A stretch of 64,000 nucleotides of DNA, taken from positions 186,001 through 250,000 of the forward strand of contig JAIUOO010000002.1 in assembly GCA_020161695.1 (NCBI GenBank). The letters run 5' to 3'. This document shows, one piece after another, positions 1 through 8,604 of this stretch. The position numbers were made by a program, and so were the translations under genes. Each line of letters starts with the position of its first letter. Within the stretch, counting starts at the first letter, position 1. The stretch is from Pseudomonadota bacterium. GTDB lineage: Bacteria > Pseudomonadota > Alphaproteobacteria > Rhizobiales > Phreatobacteraceae. The notes under the pieces were generated by a model that did no database searches, was not told the DNA's origin, and was given only the letters and a program-made list of their open reading frames with translations.

Positions 1-23
1 CGACCATCGAATGGAAGTCATGG

Positions 24-46
24 ATGCCCGGCACAAGGCCGGGCAT
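24..46. repeat. GC-rich hairpin repeat / candidate terminator
   Basis: A 9-bp perfect stem (ATGCCCGGC / GCCGGGCAT, 5-nt loop ACAAG) lies just past the stop of the minus-strand ABC ATPase gene, where a transcript end is expected. Related hairpins with the same flanks (GTCATGG... and ...CATGACG) recur at 38300 and 38356, so this is a dispersed repeat that may also terminate transcription. No clear T-run follows. Confidence 0.55.
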
Positions 47-92
47 GACGGCAGACCTGGGGCTTCAACTGCGGCCAGAAGCGACCGGGCGG

Positions 93-872
93 TCAGAAGC
101 CCAGCAATCCGTAGATGCGCTTGACGTAATTGCCGAAAGGCTCGGTGGTCTTGATGTCGAGCGTGCGATCGGCCGGCAGGTCGATGGTGAAATAGTCCGC
201 CATTCGAGCAGGCCCGGCCGTCAGAACCGCGCAGCGCGCACCGAGGAACACGGCTTCCTGAATCGAGTGGGTGACGAACAGGATCGTTTTGCCGCTCTCG
301 CGCCAGATGCGCAGCATTTCGAGGTTCATCTTCTCGCGCGTCAGCGCGTCGAGCGCGCCGAAAGGCTCGTCCATCAGGATCAGCTTGGGGTCGTGCACGA
401 GCGCGCGCGCGATGGCCGCCCGCTGCTGCATTCCACCCGAAAGCTCGTAGGGATATTTCTGCTCGAAGCCGGCGAGACCGACCATGGCGAGCAGGTCGCG
501 CGCCCGCTCCCGCGAGGCCTTTTTCGGCAGGCCGAGAATGTCGGCGGGCAGCAGCACATTGTCGAGGATGGTTCGCCATTTCAGCAGCAGCGCCTGCTGG
601 AACACCATGCCGACATCGCGCCCGGGCGTGAAGGCGGTATGGCCATTGCCAATCCGAACCTCGCCGTCATCGGCGTCATGCAGGCCGGCGAGGATCTTCA
701 GCACCGTCGTCTTGCCGCAGCCGGACGGGCCGACCAGCGCGACCATGTCGCCCTCGGCGACGTCCATGGTCACGTTGGAAACGGCGACGAAGCGCTTGCC
801 GCCGGTCGTATAGGTCTTGGCGACATTGCGCAGGCGGAGCATCGGCTCGGCCGTGGTGAGCGTGTCCGTCAT
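93..872 (-). CDS. ABC transporter ATP-binding protein (NitT/TauT type)
   Basis: This 259-residue protein is the nucleotide-binding subunit of an importer of the nitrate/taurine/thiamine-precursor class and would act at the cytoplasmic face of the inner membrane. Walker [10 protein letters not shown] is at residues 48-56, the signature LSGGMQQR at 144-151, Walker B LILMDEP at 164-170 and the switch histidine at 202. It is the last gene of a minus-strand operon with a permease (3871-4692) and overlaps the DapA-like gene by 4 bp. The binding protein at 5605 completes the transporter. The substrate cannot be read from the ATPase. Confidence 0.93.
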   Translation of the reverse strand: MTDTLTTAEPMLRLRNVAKTYTTGGKRFVAVSNVTMDVAEGDMVALVGPSGCGKTTVLKILAGLHDADDGEVRIGNGHTAFTPGRDVGMVFQQALLLKWRTILDNVLLPADILGLPKKASRERARDLLAMVGLAGFEQKYPYELSGGMQQRAAIARALVHDPKLILMDEPFGALDALTREKMNLEMLRIWRESGKTILFVTHSIQEAVFLGARCAVLTAGPARMADYFTIDLPADRTLDIKTTEPFGNYVKRIYGLLGF

Positions 873-1930
873 GCGAGCCAGCGCTCCAGGTTGGCGGCGA
901 CGAAAGCGTCGTCGGCGAGGTCGGCATGCTCACGCGAGACGCGGTCGATCAGCGCCGACTGGCCGGGGCTCAGGCCTTCCTTCGGATTGAGGCACCAGAT
1001 GCCATCGAGCAGGCCCTGCCGGCGCAGCACCTCGTGGCAGCCGGCGATGCAGCCGTGGAAGTCATTGGCGACGTCGAAGAAGGCGGCGTTGCAGTCGGTG
1101 ACGCGGGCATCGAGCGCGAGAATGTCCGCCGGCACGGCGGGTTCGGCGGCAGCCGCCTTGAGACGCGCCAACAGGTCCACCGCGCCCCGGGTCCAGACCG
1201 ACCAGTGGCCGAGCAGGCCGCCGCGCACGCGCACCTCCACCTGCTTGCCATCCCTCGCCGCCACGAAGGGCGTGACCAGATCGAGCACGATGTGGTCGTC
1301 ATTGCCGGTATAGAAGGCGATGCGATCTTCGGCGCCCGCCGCGACGATGCCGCGCACCACGTCCAGCGTGCGGTAGCGGTTGAACGGCGCGGCCTTGATG
1401 GCGATGACATTGTCGATGGCGCAGAACTCGGCCCAGAAGGACGCGTCGAGGTTCATGCCGCCGACCGCCGGCTGAAGGTAGAAGCCGACGAGCGGGATTT
1501 GCTCGGCGACATCACGGCAGTGGGCGACGATTTCGGCCTGGCTCCTGCCCTTCATCGCGGCAAGGCTCAGAAGGCCCGCGTGATAACCGAGCGAGACCGC
1601 AAGCTTCGCCTCGGCGACCGCCTGATCGGTCTGGCCGCAGACACCGGCGATCATCACCAGCGGGCGATCCGTCCAGGCACGGGCATCCTCCATGGCGGCT
1701 GCGAGAACCGGCTCGTAGAGGCCGACATCGCGGATCTCGAACTGCGTGGTGTGGACGCCGACGGCAAGACCACCGGAGCCCGCATCGACATAGTAGCGGG
1801 TCAGCGCGCGCTGCCGTCGGCGGTCGAACCTGCGGCTGGCATCGAGCGCCAGCGGATGGGCGGGAATGACCGCTCCCTGCATCAGCACAGACCGAACATC
1901 GTCGGGAATGTCGTTGCGGTGAAGGCCCAT
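869..1930 (-). CDS. Dihydrodipicolinate synthase (DapA) family aldolase/lyase
   Basis: This 353-residue protein belongs to the class I, Schiff-base DapA/N-acetylneuraminate lyase superfamily. Lys179 in VIAIKAAPFN is the likely Schiff-base residue and Tyr151 in VGFYLQP the catalytic tyrosine. It is longer than DapA (about 290), with an extra C-terminal region. The ATG at 1930 is chosen because homology begins there, with a GGGAA 10-14 bases upstream; an open frame extends to 2182 but overlaps the acetyltransferase. Operon context with an importer and an epimerase suggests a catabolic aldolase or hydratase acting on the imported compound, not lysine synthesis. Confidence 0.85.
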   Translation of the reverse strand: MGLHRNDIPDDVRSVLMQGAVIPAHPLALDASRRFDRRRQRALTRYYVDAGSGGLAVGVHTTQFEIRDVGLYEPVLAAAMEDARAWTDRPLVMIAGVCGQTDQAVAEAKLAVSLGYHAGLLSLAAMKGRSQAEIVAHCRDVAEQIPLVGFYLQPAVGGMNLDASFWAEFCAIDNVIAIKAAPFNRYRTLDVVRGIVAAGAEDRIAFYTGNDDHIVLDLVTPFVAARDGKQVEVRVRGGLLGHWSVWTRGAVDLLARLKAAAAEPAVPADILALDARVTDCNAAFFDVANDFHGCIAGCHEVLRRQGLLDGIWCLNPKEGLSPGQSALIDRVSREHADLADDAFVAANLERWLA

Positions 1931-1961
1931 CGGTCGCGTTTCCCAGTCGATATGGTGGTGG

Positions 1962-2801
1962 TCAGCCGAGTTCCGGCCCGGCAATGGCGAAGACCCGCTC
2001 CGGGTCGCCGAAGGGTTCGCTCCGCCCGAGCGCCATGCGCAGGTACGGTCGCTCCTTCGCAAGGCCCCGCTTCGCCAGAAGGTCTTCGATGATCGTGCGG
2101 CCATCGGGCACGTCGATGATGACCGGCCCCGTGACGCGGGCCAGGGCCCCCTCCAGCAAGGCCGCGGCGGCGTCTTCGTCATCGGCCACGAGCGGACCTA
2201 TCGAGACAGCAGCGCGACCGGGTCGAGCAAGCACGAATCCGTTCTTCTCCGGCATGACGAGGGCGGCATCCGGCACGCGCTCCGTCAGGCCCGCCACCAG
2301 TCCGGGCCGCGCGGCGCCGAAGGCGGCAGCGTCCCGCGCGACGATCCAGTCGCGATCGGCGGCCGTCGCCTGCACGATACCCGGCACCGCCCCGCCATTC
2401 CCCGGACTCGTGCCGCGCCAGCGCCAGAGCGGCGCGCCCGGCTCGAAGCCGAGCGGACGGTAGATGCGCTCGCCCTGCGGCGTTGCGTCCAGAACCGGCA
2501 CGCGGCCGGTCTCCATCAGCGCGGCAATCGTCCGCCTGAGAATGGCCGTGCCCAACCCGCGCCCGCGGGCGGCCTTCGCCGTCAGGACCATGCTGATCCA
2601 GCCGAAGCCGTCATAGGGCAGGACCGCGCCGGTCGCGACGAGCACCTCCCCGTCCCGGACACCGAAGACGGTGCCGGACCGGAAGAAGATGAGCCAGTCA
2701 TCGGCCGACTGATTCCAGCCGGCTTCCTCGGACAGTGCGAGGGCACCCGGGAGGGCACCTTCGTCCAGCCGTTCGACGGTGATGGTGTCAGTAAGCGCCA
2801 T
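1962..2801 (-). CDS. GNAT family N-acetyltransferase
   Basis: This 279-residue protein has an N-terminal GNAT fold: residues about 65-110 contain [23 protein letters not shown], whose ARGRGLGT matches the acetyl-CoA-binding R/Q-x-x-G-x-G/A loop. The C-terminal half looks like a second, degenerate acetyltransferase-like domain. A GAGGTG ribosome-binding site precedes the ATG and the 5' end overlaps the epimerase gene by 14 bp, so the genes are probably translationally coupled. The acceptor is unknown; the neighbours suggest an amine in the same catabolic route. Confidence 0.8.
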   Translation of the reverse strand: MALTDTITVERLDEGALPGALALSEEAGWNQSADDWLIFFRSGTVFGVRDGEVLVATGAVLPYDGFGWISMVLTAKAARGRGLGTAILRRTIAALMETGRVPVLDATPQGERIYRPLGFEPGAPLWRWRGTSPGNGGAVPGIVQATAADRDWIVARDAAAFGAARPGLVAGLTERVPDAALVMPEKNGFVLARPGRAAVSIGPLVADDEDAAAALLEGALARVTGPVIIDVPDGRTIIEDLLAKRGLAKERPYLRMALGRSEPFGDPERVFAIAGPELG

Positions 2802-3852
2802 CCCGCACCTCGAAATGGGTGGGCTTGCCGAGGCTCGGCTTTTCGCGGGCGACCCAGTCGGCGACCCAGTCGACCATCTTGGTCAGCGGCACGAGCGGAT
2901 AGCCGAACAGGCGCGCGGCCTCTGCCGCATTGTTCAGCCAGGCGGTCGGCGCTTCCTCGCCGGTGACCACCGGCGCCTTGCCGAGGCGCTCGCCGAACAC
3001 CTTGGCGAGCCAGCGCACGGAGATGGTCTCCGGGCCGGTGACGTTCAGTGGCGAAGCTGGCACGGTCGCGTGTTTCAGCGCCCGCAGCGCCTGCGCGTTC
3101 GCGTCGCCCTGCCAGATGACGTTGACATGGCCCATGGTGACGTCGATGGGGCGGCCGTCGCGCACCGCGCTCGCCACGTCGAACAGCACGCCATAGCGCA
3201 GGTCGATCGCATAGTTGAGGCGGAACAGGCGGCCCGGCGTGCCGAGGCGCTGGGAGAAATAGGCCATCATCCGCTCGCGGCCGATGCAGGAATTGGCGTA
3301 TTCACCCGGCGGCGTCAGCGGGCTGTCCTCGGTCGAACCCTGCCCGGACGTGGACACGAAGGGATAGACGCAGCCGGTGGAGAAGGTGACGATCCGCGAG
3401 GTGCCAAACGCCTCGGCGACGATGGTCGGGACGTGGACGTTCATCGCCCAGGTGAGCGGCTGATCACCCTCCGCGCCGAACTTGCGCCCCGCCATCATGA
3501 TGACGTTCCTGACCTTCGGCAGCGCATTGACCGCGTCACGGTCGAGCAGGTCGCAGGCGATGGTCTCGATGCCGTGGCTCTCCAGCCCGTCCTTCAGGCC
3601 CTTTTCGCTGAAGCGGGCGACGCCGAAGACGCGCTTGTCAGGGGCGGCGCGCCGGGCAAGCCGCGCCAGCGTCGGCCCCATCTTGCCGCCGACGCCCAGC
3701 ACCATGATGTCGCCGTCGATGGCCGCCAGATCGCGCGCGAGATCGCGGCTCGGCATGGTCATGAAGTCCTCGAGCGCCTCGGCCGTCTCGAAGCGTTCGG
3801 GGAAGGACGCAGGGTCGAGCCAGGCGACAGGGTCGCGGGTCACGTCGTTCAT
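2788..3852 (-). CDS. NAD-dependent epimerase/dehydratase-like protein, catalytic Lys absent
   Basis: This 354-residue extended-SDR protein has a Rossmann loop GVGGKMGP at residues 53-60, a catalytic-type Ser158-Thr159 in FSTGCVYPF and a tyrosine at 185. The usual YxxxK reads Y-A-N-S-C, so the lysine at Tyr+4 is a cysteine (residue 189). The enzyme may use altered chemistry or serve as a non-classical reductase. A GGGAGG ribosome-binding site sits just upstream of the ATG. It lies between the permease and the acetyltransferase in the TetR-flanked operon; the sugar or other substrate is unknown. Confidence 0.8.
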   Translation of the reverse strand: MNDVTRDPVAWLDPASFPERFETAEALEDFMTMPSRDLARDLAAIDGDIMVLGVGGKMGPTLARLARRAAPDKRVFGVARFSEKGLKDGLESHGIETIACDLLDRDAVNALPKVRNVIMMAGRKFGAEGDQPLTWAMNVHVPTIVAEAFGTSRIVTFSTGCVYPFVSTSGQGSTEDSPLTPPGEYANSCIGRERMMAYFSQRLGTPGRLFRLNYAIDLRYGVLFDVASAVRDGRPIDVTMGHVNVIWQGDANAQALRALKHATVPASPLNVTGPETISVRWLAKVFGERLGKAPVVTGEEAPTAWLNNAAEAARLFGYPLVPLTKMVDWVADWVAREKPSLGKPTHFEVRDGAY

Positions 3853-3870
3853 GTCGGGCCTCCCGGCCGG

Positions 3871-4692
3871 TCAGGATTTGCGGGCATCGCGCGGCACGAG
3901 CAGGAGCTCGAGCGCCAGCACGGCGAGGTAGAGCGCGATGCCGATGAGGGTGAGCAGCGCCACGGCCATGAACATGGCGGGCGTGTCGAGCGAGGCCTGC
4001 ACCTGGATCATCAGGTAGGCGAGGCCACGGTCAGAGGCGATGAACTCGCCGACCACGGCACCGGCGACCGCAAGGATCGCCGCGACTTTCATGCCGGAGA
4101 AGATGTAGGGCAGCGAGCCCGGCAGTTGGATGTAGCGGAACATCTTCCAGCGCGAACCCTTCAGCGATTTCACGAGGTCGAGGAGGTCAGGCTCCACCTC
4201 GCGCAAACCGCGCAGCGTCGTCAGCAGGATCGGGAAGAAGCACAGCGAGAAGGTGATCAGCATGTTGGTGCCGATGCCGTAGCTGAACCAGACGATCACC
4301 AGCGGCCCCAGCGCCACCTTGGGGATCATGTTGAGCGTGACGAGCAGCGGGAAGATCGCCAGCGTCAGGATGCGCGACCAGGAAAAGACCAGCGCGAGCC
4401 CGATGCCGGCCGCCACGGCGAGCAGATAGCCGCCGACGATCTCGATCGTCGTGACGCGGGTATTGTCGAGCCAGGCATAACTCGCCTTGCCGAGCGTGGC
4501 GACGATGTCGGTCGGTGCAGGCAGGACGAAGCTCGGCAGCGAGGAGAGCTTCACGCCCACCTCCCAGACGACGAGAAGGCCGAGATGGACCGCCACCACC
4601 GCCGCCCAGCGCAACGCCGTCGCACGGACCTCCTCCGGCGACGAAGCCGCGGTCTCCGCCGGGCGGTCTGCCTCGATACCGGTCGCCGTCAT
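3871..4692 (-). CDS. ABC transporter permease (NitT/TauT type)
   Basis: This 273-residue inner-membrane permease has about six transmembrane segments and a BPD_transp_1 core. The EAA-like loop reads EPDLLDLVKSLKGSRWKMFR around residues 167-186 and would dock on the ATPase encoded at 93. It is the first gene of the minus-strand operon, preceded by GGGAGG. A 112-bp leader carries a TetR-type palindrome at 4756-4773, so expression is probably controlled by the divergently placed regulator. Membership in a ThiX/SsuC-like family is established; the ligand is inferred only from the NMT1-like binding protein. Confidence 0.92.
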   Translation of the reverse strand: MTATGIEADRPAETAASSPEEVRATALRWAAVVAVHLGLLVVWEVGVKLSSLPSFVLPAPTDIVATLGKASYAWLDNTRVTTIEIVGGYLLAVAAGIGLALVFSWSRILTLAIFPLLVTLNMIPKVALGPLVIVWFSYGIGTNMLITFSLCFFPILLTTLRGLREVEPDLLDLVKSLKGSRWKMFRYIQLPGSLPYIFSGMKVAAILAVAGAVVGEFIASDRGLAYLMIQVQASLDTPAMFMAVALLTLIGIALYLAVLALELLLVPRDARKS

Positions 4693-4755
4693 ACGTCGCC
4701 TGCCTCCCGGCTGATCGCGAAGATGACGGCACGATATGGACGCGGCCGATGCCAG

Positions 4756-4773
4756 TCAACCAGTTAGTTGATA
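4756..4773. promoter_or_regulatory. TetR-type operator, left copy
   Basis: TCAACCAGTTAGTTGATA is an imperfect palindrome with CAAC arms, 64 bases upstream of the permease start and just past the stop of the TetR gene. The same motif occurs at 5507-5528 upstream of the TetR and binding-protein genes. The shared sequence at both flanks of the regulator makes it a strong candidate operator. Confidence 0.75.
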
Positions 4774-4804
4774 AAATGCTTCGACACGCCTGCCGCGTTC
4801 CGCA

Positions 4805-5479
4805 CTAGACCCGCAACGCTCCCAGCGCGAAGGCGATCACGTGCTTGCGGCGCGCCGCGATATTACGCGGCGAGCCGAGCTTGCGGCCGAAGATCGCCGA
4901 CAGCGTCCGCCCGTTCGAGAAATAGAAATAGGACAGCGCGGCGATCGAGATGTAGATGTCGATGGGGTCGAGATCGCTGCGGAACACGCCCTCCCGCGCG
5001 CCCTTGTCGAGCGTGTCGCGGATCAGCGTGACGAGCGGCGAGTGCATTTCCTTGAGCCGGTTGGACCGCTGGACATGGCGGGCGCCGTGGAGGTTCTCGT
5101 CGGCGAGCAACGCCACGAATTCCGGGTGCTTGTGCAGATAGTCGAAGGAGAAGCCGACGAGGCGCTCCATGGCCGGCAGCGGCTCGAGGTCGCCGAGATG
5201 CAGCGCGCGCTCGTGCTCGCGGATCTGCGCATAGACCGTCTCCAGCGCCGCCTGGTAGAGGTCGTCCTTGTTGCCGAAATGATGATAGACGAGCTGCTTG
5301 TTGACCCCGGCGCGCGCCGCGATCTCGTCGACCCGCGCGCCGGCGAAGCCCTTCTCCGCGAATTCGGCGACGGCAGCCGCGAGCAGGGCGCCCTGCGTCG
5401 CCTCCGGATCGCGCTGGCCGGCCTGCCGGACCACCTTCCGCCCGCTGCCGCTGATCATGCTCTTCGCCGGCGAGAACAT
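4805..5479 (-). CDS. TetR/AcrR family transcriptional regulator
   Basis: This 224-residue regulator has an N-terminal TetR helix-turn-helix with ARVDEIAARAGVNKQLVYHHFGNKDDLY at about residues 48-75, followed by an all-helical ligand domain. A GGAGG ribosome-binding site five bases before the ATG supports the start. It lies between the minus-strand uptake/catabolic operon and the plus-strand binding-protein gene, and a near-palindrome of the same sequence flanks it on both sides. It most likely represses all three units and is released by the transported compound or a metabolite. Confidence 0.92.
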   Translation of the reverse strand: MFSPAKSMISGSGRKVVRQAGQRDPEATQGALLAAAVAEFAEKGFAGARVDEIAARAGVNKQLVYHHFGNKDDLYQAALETVYAQIREHERALHLGDLEPLPAMERLVGFSFDYLHKHPEFVALLADENLHGARHVQRSNRLKEMHSPLVTLIRDTLDKGAREGVFRSDLDPIDIYISIAALSYFYFSNGRTLSAIFGRKLGSPRNIAARRKHVIAFALGALRV

Positions 5480-5506
5480 CCGGCCTCCTCGTGTCGGGCG
5501 ATCATT

Positions 5507-5528
5507 GTATCAACCAACTGGTTGTATA
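5507..5528. promoter_or_regulatory. TetR-type operator, right copy (divergent promoter region)
   Basis: The core TATCAACCAACTGGTTGTAT at 5508-5527 forms a palindrome (TACAACCAgtTGGTTGATA on the other strand) between the divergent tetR (start 5479) and binding-protein (start 5605) genes. It matches the left copy at 4756-4773 apart from a few bases. The position suits autoregulation plus control of the binding protein. Confidence 0.8.
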
Positions 5529-5604
5529 GTCCATCGATCGATGCTTCACTGAATCCCCGAAGGCCGCCGGCGTGGTGCCGGGGCGGACATTCGAGGTGGT
5601 CGCC

Positions 5605-6633
5605 ATGACGTCCCATGACAATATCTTCCCCGGCAAACCGTCCCGCCGCATCGTGATCGCCGGCCTTGCCGGTGGCGCGCTCATGGCTCCGCGCGTCGCA
5701 CGCGCCAGCGAGAAGGTCAATCTCGTCCTCAACTGGACGCCGACCGCCGACCACGCGCCCTACTACTTCGCCAAGGCCGAGGGCTGGTACGAGAAGGAAG
5801 GCATCGACCTGACCATCGAGGCCGGACGCGGCTCGGGCGCCTCCGCCCAGCGCGTCGCTGCCGGCGGCGCGCAGCTGGGCATCGCCGACATGGCCACCGC
5901 CCTCCTCGCCCGCTCGCGCGGCTCGAACCTGTCCGCCGTCATGGTCGTCTATGCCAACTCGCCGCAGGGCTTCTACTGGCTGAAGTCGAGCGGCATCACC
6001 GGTCCGAAGGATTTCCCCGGCCGCTCGATCGGCAACCCGCCGGGCGACGCCTCGCGCCTGATGTGGCCGGCCTTCGCCCGCAAGGTCGGCATCGATCCGG
6101 CCTCGGTGCGCTTCGTCAACGTCAGCCCGCAGGCCAAGATCCAGGCGTTGCGCTCCAAGGCCATCGACATCACGTCGGACTTCTACAACGAGCATGACCT
6201 GAAGGTGCGCGAGTTCGGAGCCGATCTCGGCTTTGCGCCCTGGCGCGAGATGGGGCTGAACCCCTATGGGAATTCGGTCATCGTCAACGGCGACTATCTC
6301 GCGAAGAATGCCGAGACCGTGCGCAAGTTCGTCCGCGTGTCCCAGCGCGCCTTCCATGCCTGCGTCGGCGATATCGGCCCCGGCCTGAAAGCGCTGATGG
6401 GTGCCGTGTCCGGCCTCGACGAATCGAACCAGCGCGATCAGTGGAAGCGCATTCTCGAACTGATGCGCGATCCGACCACCACGTCTGTCGCCCTCGGCGC
6501 GCTCGATGCCAACCGGCTCAAGGACGACTACGATCTCGTGAAGGCCTTCTTCGAGAATGTCGGCGAGGTGGACCTGTCGAAATTCGCGACCAACTCCTTC
6601 CTCGACACTTCGATCAAGATGCCGGCGGCCTGA
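5605..6633 (+). CDS. ABC transporter substrate-binding protein (NMT1/THI5-like)
   Basis: This 342-residue periplasmic binding protein opens with a twin-arginine-like signal (PSRRIVIAGLAGGALMAPRVARA) and continues into LVLNWTPTADHAPYYFAKAEGWY, the hallmark start of NMT1/THI5-like proteins such as ThiY. GAGGTGG five bases upstream fixes the ATG at 5605 over an earlier ATG at 5572. It pairs with the permease and ATPase encoded on the opposite strand and shares their TetR-type site. ThiY-like resemblance suggests a pyrimidine or other small heteroaromatic ligand, but this is inference. Confidence 0.9.
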   Translation: MTSHDNIFPGKPSRRIVIAGLAGGALMAPRVARASEKVNLVLNWTPTADHAPYYFAKAEGWYEKEGIDLTIEAGRGSGASAQRVAAGGAQLGIADMATALLARSRGSNLSAVMVVYANSPQGFYWLKSSGITGPKDFPGRSIGNPPGDASRLMWPAFARKVGIDPASVRFVNVSPQAKIQALRSKAIDITSDFYNEHDLKVREFGADLGFAPWREMGLNPYGNSVIVNGDYLAKNAETVRKFVRVSQRAFHACVGDIGPGLKALMGAVSGLDESNQRDQWKRILELMRDPTTTSVALGALDANRLKDDYDLVKAFFENVGEVDLSKFATNSFLDTSIKMPAA

Positions 6634-6836
6634 GCCGCCAGGCGCGATCACGCCCTGCCGTTTCGACCACGCCATGGCCGCCCCTTCCACGCCGGACGGG
6701 GTGGCCACTGCTTTTCTGTTGCCGATTTGTCGCGACACGCCCCTGAATCCTGGCTGGCATCAAGGGACCATTGCCACCGGTTGCGCGCCCCCCTAGAGCT
6801 ATTGCGGCTTTGCAACCCGCATCCATGGCGCCCCCG

Positions 6837-7562
6837 ATGTATCGCTCCGCCCTTCTGTCCTGCGTCGGCATCGTCGCGCTCTCGACCGGCGCGGATGCCC
6901 AGAGCATCGGACGGCCGCTCGCAGCGCCCAATTCGGGCTGGGCGGGAGCCTATGCCGGCGTGCTGGCCGGCGCCGGGTTCGCGGGGAACCGCTGGACGGA
7001 CGTGGGCATGAGCGGCGCCGGCTGGTCCAATCCGGCAGGAACGCAATACAACTCGACGCCAGCCGGCGCCACGCTCGGCCTTTTCGCGGGCTATAACTGG
7101 CAGGCGCTGCCCTTCGTCGTGCTCGGTCTCGAGGCCGACATCACCTACAACACGGCCCGCGGCAGGGCGAACGTCAATCCGTTCGACCCGACCAACGTGA
7201 CCGCCCACAGCAACTTCGCCGGCAGTCTGCGCGCCCGCGTCGGTTTCGCGGTCGACCGCGCGCTCATCTACGTGACGAGCGGCGTGGCGCTGGGCAACCC
7301 GTCGCAGCGCTGGTTCCAGCCCTCGGGTGCGGCCTGGAAGTCGGATGGCACGCAGGTCGGCTTCGTCATCGGCGCCGGCGTCGAATACATGGTCACGCCG
7401 CAGTGGGTCATCCGCGCCGAGGCGATGCATTATGATTTCGGCAGCCGCAATGCGCCGAACATCACGCCCGCCAGTTCGCCGGATTCCTGGAACACGGGTT
7501 ACCTGATGCGCGCACGCTCGTCGCAGACGCAGGCGCGGCTCGGCGCAGCCTATCGGTTCTGA
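6837..7562 (+). CDS. Outer-membrane beta-barrel protein (Omp25/31-like porin family)
   Basis: This 241-residue protein has a signal peptide (MYRSALLSCVGIVALSTGADAQ) followed by an 8-strand-type barrel. It has alternating residues, GWAGAYAGVLAGAGF near the start, VLGLEADITY and LRARVGFAVDRALIYVTSGVALG in the middle, and ends in ...RLGAAYRF with the C-terminal aromatic expected of outer-membrane barrels. This is the Omp25/31/Omp_b-brl family common in Hyphomicrobiales. ATG codons at 6825 and 6771 are alternative starts; neither has a clear ribosome-binding site. It stands alone and converges with the next gene. Confidence 0.85.
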   Translation: MYRSALLSCVGIVALSTGADAQSIGRPLAAPNSGWAGAYAGVLAGAGFAGNRWTDVGMSGAGWSNPAGTQYNSTPAGATLGLFAGYNWQALPFVVLGLEADITYNTARGRANVNPFDPTNVTAHSNFAGSLRARVGFAVDRALIYVTSGVALGNPSQRWFQPSGAAWKSDGTQVGFVIGAGVEYMVTPQWVIRAEAMHYDFGSRNAPNITPASSPDSWNTGYLMRARSSQTQARLGAAYRF

Positions 7563-7573
7563 TCCGCCGGCTG

Positions 7574-8557
7574 CTATTGCGGCAGCAGTCCCAGGCGGCC
7601 GAGGAGAGCATGCATCTTCCGGCGCTCGGACGAGACGCGGCTGGCAAGATTTGCGGCGTCGGCAAAGCGGGGCTCGGCCCCCGCCTTCCTGACCGCGTCC
7701 TGCACGGCCTGGCTGCCCGCCGCATGCCGGCACGCCGCCTCGAGCGCGGTCTGCCGTTCCGCAGACAGGCCGGCCCGCGCATAGAGTGCGGCGAAGCTGT
7801 CGATCGACACCGGAAAGCCGAGCGAAACAGCGGTCGGCACGCCGGGGTACACCATCGCCCCTCGCTCGGAAAAGACCGTCAGCAACCGGACCAGCGCGGG
7901 ATCGAATGCACCCGTCGCGAGCATGGCCCCGTCGAGCTGGCCGTTCGCGAGGTCTGCGAGCAATTGCCCGTGCGCGCGGTAGGGAATGTCGTTCACGACG
8001 ATGCCGGCGGCCGCCGCGAAGCCCATGAGCTGCAGATGGGTCGCGGAGGTCCGTCCCTGATGGCCGAGCCGCAGCACGCCCGGCGCGGCCCGCGCCCGGG
8101 CGATCAGCGCGCCGAGGTCCGCGATGCCCGACGGGCGCGAGGCGGCCAGCACGAAGGGCAGCTCATAGACCTGGCAGACCGGCGCGAAGCCGGCCGGGTC
8201 GAGGCGCGGTTCCTGCCGCAAGTGCGGATGGACGGTGAGCGGCGTCGGGCCGGACAGGACCAACGTCATGGCGTCCAGCGGCGACTGGGCGAGCTCGGCG
8301 AAGCCGAGCGTGCCCGCGGCACCGTCGCGATTGACGACCAGCACCCGCTCGCCGACATGAGAGGTCAGGACATCGGCCAGCACGCGGGCGACCACGTCGA
8401 TGGTCGTGCCCGCCGAGTAGGGCACGATGATGCGCGGCGCAGCCGCCGCGCGGGCGATCCGCGCCACTGCCAGCCCGGCCGCAGCGCCGACCAGAACCCG
8501 CCGGGTGGCTCCGCCGCCCGCCCTGCCCCATTGCATGCCTGCAGCCCCGCCTGCCAC
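7574..8557 (-). CDS. Bug/TctC family tripartite tricarboxylate transporter binding protein, orphan
   Basis: This 327-residue periplasmic protein has a twin-arginine-like leader (GGATRRVLVGAAAGLAVARIARAAAA) and Bug-family features: IIVPYSAGTTIDVVARVLADVL near residues 42-65, VNRDGAAGTLGFAELAQSP, and the ligand loop GHQGRTSATHLQLMGF. No TctA/TctB membrane genes lie nearby, as is common for these proteins, so it may feed a transporter elsewhere or act as a sensor. It is divergent from the ligase gene at 8605 across only 47 bp, which suggests shared control. Confidence 0.85.
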   Translation of the reverse strand: MAGGAAGMQWGRAGGGATRRVLVGAAAGLAVARIARAAAAPRIIVPYSAGTTIDVVARVLADVLTSHVGERVLVVNRDGAAGTLGFAELAQSPLDAMTLVLSGPTPLTVHPHLRQEPRLDPAGFAPVCQVYELPFVLAASRPSGIADLGALIARARAAPGVLRLGHQGRTSATHLQLMGFAAAAGIVVNDIPYRAHGQLLADLANGQLDGAMLATGAFDPALVRLLTVFSERGAMVYPGVPTAVSLGFPVSIDSFAALYARAGLSAERQTALEAACRHAAGSQAVQDAVRKAGAEPRFADAANLASRVSSERRKMHALLGRLGLLPQ

Positions 8558-8604
8558 ACAGTTTCCCGTCCGACTGCCTCTACAGCCAGAGCGGTAACCG
8601 CGCC

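Noticed and set aside
2779..4767. Long plus-strand open frame opposite the epimerase and permease
   Set aside because: Shadow of two recognised genes; no ribosome-binding site and no family resemblance.
5480..5604. TPP riboswitch before the ThiY-like binding protein
   Set aside because: No CTGAGA/ACCTGA-type thi-box elements; the gap is a TetR-type divergent promoter.
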